From positions 2,917,665-2,981,664 of the forward strand of contig JAHWDD010000003.1 of NCBI GenBank assembly GCA_023897205.1: a stretch of DNA of 64,000 nt, given 5' to 3'. This document shows, in pieces, positions 57,992 through 64,000 of the stretch (its first letter is position 1; the number at the start of each line of letters is the position of its first letter). Source of the stretch: Exophiala sp. HKRS030. Its lineage: Eukaryota > Ascomycota > Eurotiomycetes > Chaetothyriales > Herpotrichiellaceae. The notes below the pieces were generated by a model, which ran no database searches, was not told the origin of the DNA, and was given only the letters and a program-made list of their open reading frames with translations. Made by a program: the position numbers and the translations under genes.

Positions 57992-60175
57992 TCAACACTC
58001 CTTGAAGAGCTGGGTTGGCACGGAGCCTTCCAACTCGTGTTGCTGGCTGCGGAAGTCGGGCTTCACCTCAGAAATCGTTGGAATAGATGTCGAGCGTTGG
58101 CTCGTCACCGTCAAATGCTCAGGATAGGCGACCTCGGGCTGATCGCCTGCGGGAGAAGGCGGCGCATTGTCATTTCTGGCAATGGCCTTCCGTTGGTGTC
58201 GCCTTCGGCGCCAATAAAGAAACACGAGCCCGGAGAGAAGAGCCACGGCGGCCACGACACCGATCACTATTCCCACTATTGTGCCCACCGGCGGCGACGA
58301 AGGTTCGCGATGGCGAAACGCCTCCTCGAGCTTTTTATTGGCGAACCCGACGCGGAAGGGCGTCCGGTTGCCTTGCACGGTCTCGCGCACCTTACGGGGA
58401 CTGCGGTATTTCGAGCCGACGATGTATCCGTCGTTCCACGTCAGTTCGTCGGCGCCGATATTGAGCACTTTCAAGTACTGGGCATCGCAAGAGGCGTTGG
58501 CACCCAAGGATGTACCGGCAGGGTAGCCGCCGACCACAAGCAGCTGGCCACCGAGCGCATGGCACGTGTGGGAGCGGATCTCGTTGGTCTGGGGCGAATC
58601 GGTCGAGAGTTTGGTCCAGATGAAAGATGGCATAGAGAGCACATAGATGTCTGGGACACCTGAGAAGTCTGACATACGCTGACCACCGTGCAGCCACAGG
58701 TCCCAAGTGTCGTCGACTTCGTTCCGGAATAGCACGGCGCAAAAGCGCGTACGTGGTTCCGGCTGCTCGTTGTTGATCCAGGAGGTGTTTTGGGTGAACC
58801 AGAGCCCCGTTTCTACGTCGTAGAAGGGTATGGCGTCGAGCTTGACGGCGGTGACCGTGCTGTCTTCGCCGTGGCTGGACTCGCCGTCGCTGTCGGTGAA
58901 GATCTGGTTGGTTGGATATTTGAGCGACATCAGGGACATGAGGTAGCCGTTGGTCTTGCCGATGGGCAGGTGGATCAGCTTTCCACGCCAGTAACCGTCG
59001 TTAGTGTCGCCCACAGAAATCGACTGGGTCGTGATTAGCCTGCTCTGCTCCTTGAAGATAATCATTTTTGAGGTCGATTGCATGCTGTCATTCGCTGTAT
59101 ATGCTGAAGTAGTCGAAGTGATGAGACCCCTATGTCAAATAATGTCAAGAGTCAGATACTAATGGCTGCTAGTACTAGGGGATGGCAATCGATTTGAGGA
59201 GAGATGAGAGTGTGAAGTGCTCTGCTCATCGTGGAATCCCACTCACCCAGCGTGGTAACATGTAGACAGCTCAGAAACACAAGCCGCCGCCCCAGCAAAT
59301 GTCCGGTTGATACCATGGTATCCACTAACACTGTGCGTAACATCTTTCCAGCCGGCATCCCAGTTTCGGACGTCGAATTCCCACAGTTGCCAGTCAGGGA
59401 TTTCGTCTTTTTCTACATGGTACTCACTGGAGCGCCAGTCAGGGCCGTTGTAATATTGCCCACCTTGGTGCCAGATGAGGTTTTGATCTGCGGAACTCCA
59501 GATGCTACCGAGACTTGTGATCTGGAACTTTGAGTCAGGATTGTCGTACGGTTTCTTGAACGTCCGTTGAGGTGTCGGACCGGGGTCTAGCGAGGAGAAG
59601 TCTTCGGACAGATTGAATGCGACAGTGTACGGGTCTGTTCAAAGTTGAGGCACATAGTGGCCGTTCATTAGCATTGTTCAAAGTTTCCACTGTTAGTCAA
59701 TTGGTCAAAGTCTATGAAACACGTGTTGACGTGGCGGTGGTTTAGCACATTTTTCTCCGCCCGCTACGGCTCCTTATAATGACCCCTGGGAGAAATATAC
59801 GCAGTATATTGAACAAGTTAGACTTACTCAAATCATACACTCTAACTTCTTCTCCGCCAATCTGCGTTCTGAATATTCCAAACCCCGAGTCGACGACAAG
59901 GATATGATGATTATCATTTTCTAGAATCACACCTACGAGAGTTTCGATGAGCACAACTTTTGTTCAAATCCCCGGATGGAGAGTATTCTTGTCGCAGTAA
60001 AGGTGGACGTACTGGTATGGGCGAGCAACCTGCACCGGTGATCTGGCCCAAAGTCGTAATCTTGGTCTTCGGCTGGGATGTCGCCGGCATGGATTGCCCT
60101 CTGCGAAATGGTGTGACTGGCATAGCAGACCAAGATTACCAGTATCACCAGCGACAGATCCCGGTTCGAAGGCAT
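57992..60175 (-). CDS. Kelch-repeat membrane protein with C-terminal anchor
   Basis: Four exons: 60175-60013, 59955-59828, 59634-59247 and 59129-57992, with introns 60012..59957, 59827..59635 and 59246..59130. Phases agree throughout; the first acceptor is within one base. The protein of about 605 residues starts with a signal peptide (MPSNRDLSLVILVILVCYAS). Then come kelch/galactose-oxidase-type blades: NPYTVAFNLSEDFSSLDP, SLGSIWSSADQNLIWHQGG, WQLWEFDVRNWDAGWKDVT, DTWDLWLHGGQRMSDFSG and GGQLLVVGGYPAGTSLG. One transmembrane helix follows (GIVIGVVAAVALLSGLVFLYWRRRR is the helix plus its stop-transfer arginines), and then a polar cytosolic tail. Such proteins are common in filamentous fungi; a role in cell-surface sensing or wall biology is only a guess. 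The most upstream junction is the least certain. Confidence 0.8.
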
Positions 60176-61593
60176 GATGAGATTGACCAACGGGCTATCC
60201 ACATGAGATAGGCCAGAAAGCAGACACCAGGAGTAGATCTCCTGGGTGGGCAGGCTGGAGAGTATATAAGGCCGACTAGATGCGCAGAGCCTGAGAAAAA
60301 GAAAGTCTTTCAGCCTGCTTCAAATCCTTCAACCGCTATTGAGAGGAAAGGCTCGGTTGAGACAGGCTGCATGCTGCTAGGAGGGAAACTATTCCAATTT
60401 CCCGTGTTGAGTTCCATTGTGATTCATCGACAGAACTCTGGAAGCGCACACTTCGTACAGTAGTGCAAATTGGGCGCTTTTCCACCGAGGGAAAGGGTTC
60501 GTGGAAGGCTGGGCGATGCTTGGAAGAGGCAAACACGGCGGGCCACTGTCCATGGCCAAGTCTATTTTACCGAAAGTCTTTCACCTAAGGGCCGAAGTTT
60601 GCATCGTTCAGCCTGATCATCACATAAGTGGTCGAGTCCCTCGTTTCAACTCGACGCGATAATGCTGCACTTGTGTTTTGATCCGTTATGACAGGCTTTA
60701 TTAGTGACATCTCGAACAGAAATGCGCTTCTCGTGACGGCGCAACCTACGTCGACAGAGAGCATGATGGCTGTGGAATAATTATGATGTCTAAGCAACGC
60801 TGCGATGACAAGCCGATAAACGAGACTGGGGTCTTGGCTGCAGTGCAAATACCAAAAAAAGCATCTAAAACTTAGACCGAGGGAGCTCTGGGGAAATCCC
60901 AAAGGCTGAGATTCCTGTAACCCGCTCACACATATTCTGCGGAAGCTGAGATGTCTATATAAGGAAAGTCGTTGAGAGTGAATCCAATGACGTAATTAAC
61001 GATATATACAAATCAGCGCAGCACCCAACCCAGAATGGTACACAATCAAAGTTCAGTTCGGAATATTGCTTCCAGACCAAGGCCGACCCCATCGGCATTT
61101 ATGTAGCTTGCTTGCTTGCTTTATCTAATAGAGAGCCGCCTAGCTGACCTACGAGATAGATGAAGATCAGTACAATCATTCTAGTGGGCATTGGCTGAAG
61201 GCAGACCACAAACAGCGCAGCCTCCGCCATGTTAAGTTTAACTTCGAAGCTCTCGGTTATTCCTCGTAGGGAGAATAACCGTAGTTAACTTAGTTTATTA
61301 TCCTACCCCTATATTTTAGGATTACGGATAAACTAAGCACCTCGTTTATACTATACTTCTTAAGACCACTCTATAATACTGCCCTCTTCTAAGGAGAACC
61401 TTGGCGACTTGTGACCTCACGGGAGCGAATCGCAATATAACTCTAATAGCGAAAGTTATAATATAATATATATAGAATTCTCGAATAGTCGTCTCTCGCT
61501 AACTTTTCGCTAACCTAGCTATCTAGTTTAACTGTCGATGGCCTTCTAAAACCCTTAACTGTGGGAGAGCCGAGATTCCGCCTCTTAGCTAAC
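60176..61593. other. Intergenic region turning into an AT-rich block
   Basis: The first 800 bases are the kelch-gene promoter and show no gene. From about 61240 to 61590 the sequence is rich in TA, TTAG and TATA words, as in decayed repeats. A CTTG tetranucleotide run lies near 61107-61120. Confidence 0.45.
61254..61281. repeat. Perfect 9-bp inverted repeat (hairpin)
   Basis: CGGTTATTC at 61254-61262 and GAATAACCG at 61273-61281, spacer 10 bases. It stands at the left border of the AT-rich block, about 310 bp beyond the stop codon of the DUF7587-like gene. It could be a terminator-like hairpin, a transposon relic or chance. Confidence 0.5.
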
Positions 61594-62652
61594 TTAGTCA
61601 GCAGCAGTGAGTCTCAAATTGGCCATTGCGACGTCGACGCTATCTCCATCTTTAGCCAAGCGATAAGCGTATTCTCGCAACCCTTTATACACTTTACGGG
61701 GACCTATCGAAGCTAAAGAAGGACGTTTAATTGGTGCCAGAGTGGTGACTCAACGTACCTGGATCCATGGAGTCTTGCTTGGCGTACCACCTATGAAAGT
61801 CGTTCAGTCTCACAACAAAAGCGACGCAGGGAGCAAAAATCCACCGTTCGACGAGATAATGCTCCGGATAAATATATTGTGCCTGATTGTCGGGGAAACA
61901 GTGTCTCATACCAAACTTTTCCTTTGGCACAGGGCCAAGTCGTATTCAGTAGCCAGCTCGGGAGCCGTTCGGTACCGAACGCCGCAGCGATCTAGTCGGC
62001 TCTTGAGCATAACGGCCACGAACATCTGGGAATCGTTTCTGCTCGTCGTAGCAAATTTGATGAGCCGCCGAGTGGAATTCGTGGCAGATATCAACGGCGA
62101 CCGCCGGTGTTCATGGTTTAAATGATCTCGAAGTCGTCGACGATTGACGTGCCACTTCTCACTCTGTCTATCTATTGGTGATCTAGGGTCTCTTATAATA
62201 CCAGGAATACCTGTGGAATATCGTTGCCAATCTGAGCAAAGGAATCCCCAGAAGGAATCAAAGCCAACTTCTGTCTCAGATTTATAGAGACGAAGCAGCA
62301 CATCTTCGGTTGCCCAATCACGAAGCAGGGCTACGGCGACATCAGCACATTACAACAAATTCTCATCAAACCTACGGGAAACAGCCGCTTTAACCTCGAT
62401 CAATAACTCCCGGAACGGGTCGAATGACTCCTCCAAGTACCGCAACTCTTCTCGTAAGACTTCGCAGCGGTGATAATCATCCTTGATAAGACTATCGGCT
62501 TCCGATCCTTCCTCGTAGCTTCCTGTCAAGGGAACTGCTGGAAGACGACCTAATTCACAGGCGATCTGTCTTAAACCAGAATAGCACAAATCCCATCCGT
62601 CTAGCTTTTGTTGGAGTATCGTGAGGTGCCTAGAAGGGTTCTCGCTCATCAT
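61594..62652 (-). CDS. DUF7587-like domain protein, three exons
   Basis: Exons 62652-62376, 62330-61759 and 61703-61594, with introns 62375..62331 (GTAGGT...GTAG) and 61758..61704 (GTACGT...GATAG); both phases fit. The N-terminal 95 residues are a helical lead (TILQQKLDGWDLCYSGLRQI, CEVLREELRYLEESFDPFRE). The following domain has SPLISATNSTRRLIKFA and later PEHYLVERWIFAPCVAFVV, a layout resembling fungal DUF7587 (a toxin-like fold of unknown role). The C-terminus is YKGLREYAYRLAKDGDSVD. The frame shifts once near 61939 (EYD should continue LGPVPKEKF, one missing base). The gene lies in an AT-rich neighbourhood, so it may be accessory. The structure is inferred from splice signals and reading continuity alone. 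Confidence 0.55.
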
Positions 62653-63590
62653 GATACGTTATCGGACCTAAACATGCGGGACGTGCAGTAACTTTGATGT
62701 TGAAAACATTGTAGTCTTTTGGATGAGGAATCGTACATCTTGTTGTCACGGGATTTGGCGCAGCCCCGGTCATCTGTGGAGCGGCATTTGAGAAACGAAC
62801 TTCGTGGCATGTTATCATTGGCGACGAGCTCTGGACGCGGTGAAAGCGTGTATAACTGTACTGTACAAAGAAGTTATTCTTCTGAAGCACTCGCCTTTAC
62901 ACTTTACAACAAAGTACTTTATGCCGTACCGGTGATTCCGTCGTCAAATTATGCCAGCGATGAATCGAGGACATTTCAGAGCACAGTGTTGCAGATCGGG
63001 AAAAGCGTGGCACAATTAGTATTTCGTAGCTTCTAGTGGGAGAAGGTTGTAATGTGTCTACAAAGGGGAGGGCGGTTTCGGGAACCACTGGAATTAGTAT
63101 CTGGGGCTCGAAACGAGAACGTCCATTCCTCTTCACATCACTTGTATCTCGGGGTGCAGACCTGTTTTTTTATAAGCACTTGATCCAAAAAGGATATTTT
63201 ATATCCCATTCCATATATCCTCCATAGTCTCATAGCCTCAGAGGACTTTAGTTATTCCCTGCGCAAGCTACTTAGTATTCTGTGATTAGCCTATCAGTTC
63301 GACGATATTTTCAAGCACTGCCCATCATCTTCTTCAGTTTATCGGCAGCACTAAGCTAACAGATTTGCCGAAGGAATAGTAAGTACCTATTGAGAGGGTG
63401 TTCTTAGAGTAAGGAGCCGCCGTACGTAATACTTTCATTATCTAGGAGATCCTTTCTAAACTATTCACCGTACGATCCTGGGATTATGTAAGCCGAATTA
63501 GGTAGGGAGGAATATAAAGGATATATCGATTTTGATAACGGTATTCTAGAGGCTCTTAACTATATTATTTTTTACTCGAATGTTCGAGCA
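62653..63590. other. Intergenic, AT-rich toward the right
   Basis: Plus-strand frame 62719-63036 (105 residues) overlaps the upstream region of the DUF7587-like gene and shows no motif. From about 63240 the sequence is AT-rich, with many TTAG/CTAA words, like 61240-61590. Confidence 0.4.
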
Positions 63591-64000
63591 AGAGCAGAAT
63601 ACTTCTTCCAGGGTGCGTGCACAATTCCTTAGTCACAAGGTTCGCCTCACCACCTGGTCCAACGATCATGGTCTGGACACATCTAGCTAAAGCAGGCTCC
63701 CACAATTGTAGATAGATCTCACTTCGCAATTTCTATCCAACAAATCAATCCAGATATCGGCAAGATCAAGACTGGGCTTGCCCAGAAATGTCAAGTATGC
63801 TCTGTGGACCTGTGCCAGATTATGTCGTTGCTCATTGCCTGATTGCAGATTATCCTTCGCTCGAGGTTATGTTCGAGGTTCTGAGGTCTCGACTTCACAT
63901 AGACATTTCTCGTCCTGGACGTCAATGAACAGTTCCCGGACCTATCGAAGACGGAGAATGACCAGTTGGCAAAGCCAATTTCGACTCGACAACAAGAACG
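63591..64000 (-). pseudogene. Decayed coding sequence with five in-frame stops, running off the right edge
   Basis: One minus-strand frame reads as coding over about 400 bases, including RELFIDVQDEKCLCEVETSE, then QRHNLAQVHRAYLTFLGKPS and LDLADIWIDLLDRNCEVRSI. It is interrupted by stops at 63942-63944 (TAG), 63867-63869 (TAA), 63687-63689 (TAG), 63666-63668 (TGA) and 63633-63635 (TGA). All five can be derived from CAG, CAA or CGA by a single C-to-T change. This is the pattern expected of repeat-induced point mutation or simple decay. The original family is not recognised. Confidence 0.5.

Overview
The window is nuclear DNA of a filamentous ascomycete (Pezizomycotina). The reasons are one gene every 2-3 kb, short introns (about 45-100 nt) with GTNNGT donors and CTAAC/CTAAT-like branch points, and typical fungal families: PalA/Rim20, DUF3433, DUF7704, a tubby-like protein, a Dal5-type carrier, a fungal annexin, and one BUB1 gene carrying both Mad3 and Bub1 parts. 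The lineage below that cannot be fixed from this sequence; Eurotiomycetes (Chaetothyriales-like) is only a guess. There is no plasmid, phage, CRISPR, rRNA or recognisable tRNA.

Layout, left to right. 0-9 kb is mostly housekeeping: a partial exon at the left edge, BUB1 (-), a DUF7704 membrane protein (+), ribosomal protein eS4 (-) and aspartate-semialdehyde dehydrogenase (-). 9-24 kb is accessory metabolism: a possible small protein, a secreted family 1 glycosidase (+), a tubby-like protein (+), a flavin monooxygenase (-) divergent from an MFS carrier (+), an unknown nuclear-type protein (+) and a mitochondrial SDR (-). 24-36 kb holds an annexin with an SR-rich N-terminus (+), a hexose-type transporter (+), elongation factor 1-alpha (-) and the small RNA polymerase III subunit Rpc11 (-). 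36-45 kb holds a damaged DUF3433 gene (-), a Yar1-like ankyrin protein (+), PalA/Rim20 (-) and a class II aldolase (+). 45-61 kb holds a small membrane protein (-), a ferric-reductase-type oxidoreductase (-), an unknown helical protein (-), a zinc-independent MDR reductase (+) and a kelch membrane protein (-). 61-64 kb is AT-rich and contains a DUF7587-like gene (-) and a coding-like relic with five in-frame stops.

The most important observation concerns sequence quality. At about ten places, conserved proteins are shifted by one base, almost always inside a G/C homopolymer that is exactly one base too short. Three of these are in EF-1alpha alone, which cannot be broken in a living fungus. 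Consensus homopolymer undercalls are therefore the most likely cause, and most of the broken genes here should be treated as intact. The DUF3433 gene and the right-edge relic also carry nonsense codons and may be real pseudogenes.

I found no clear undescribed system or biosynthetic cluster. The genes look like ordinary neighbours; the only suggestive functional pair is the divergent monooxygenase and transporter at 15.7-19.7 kb.
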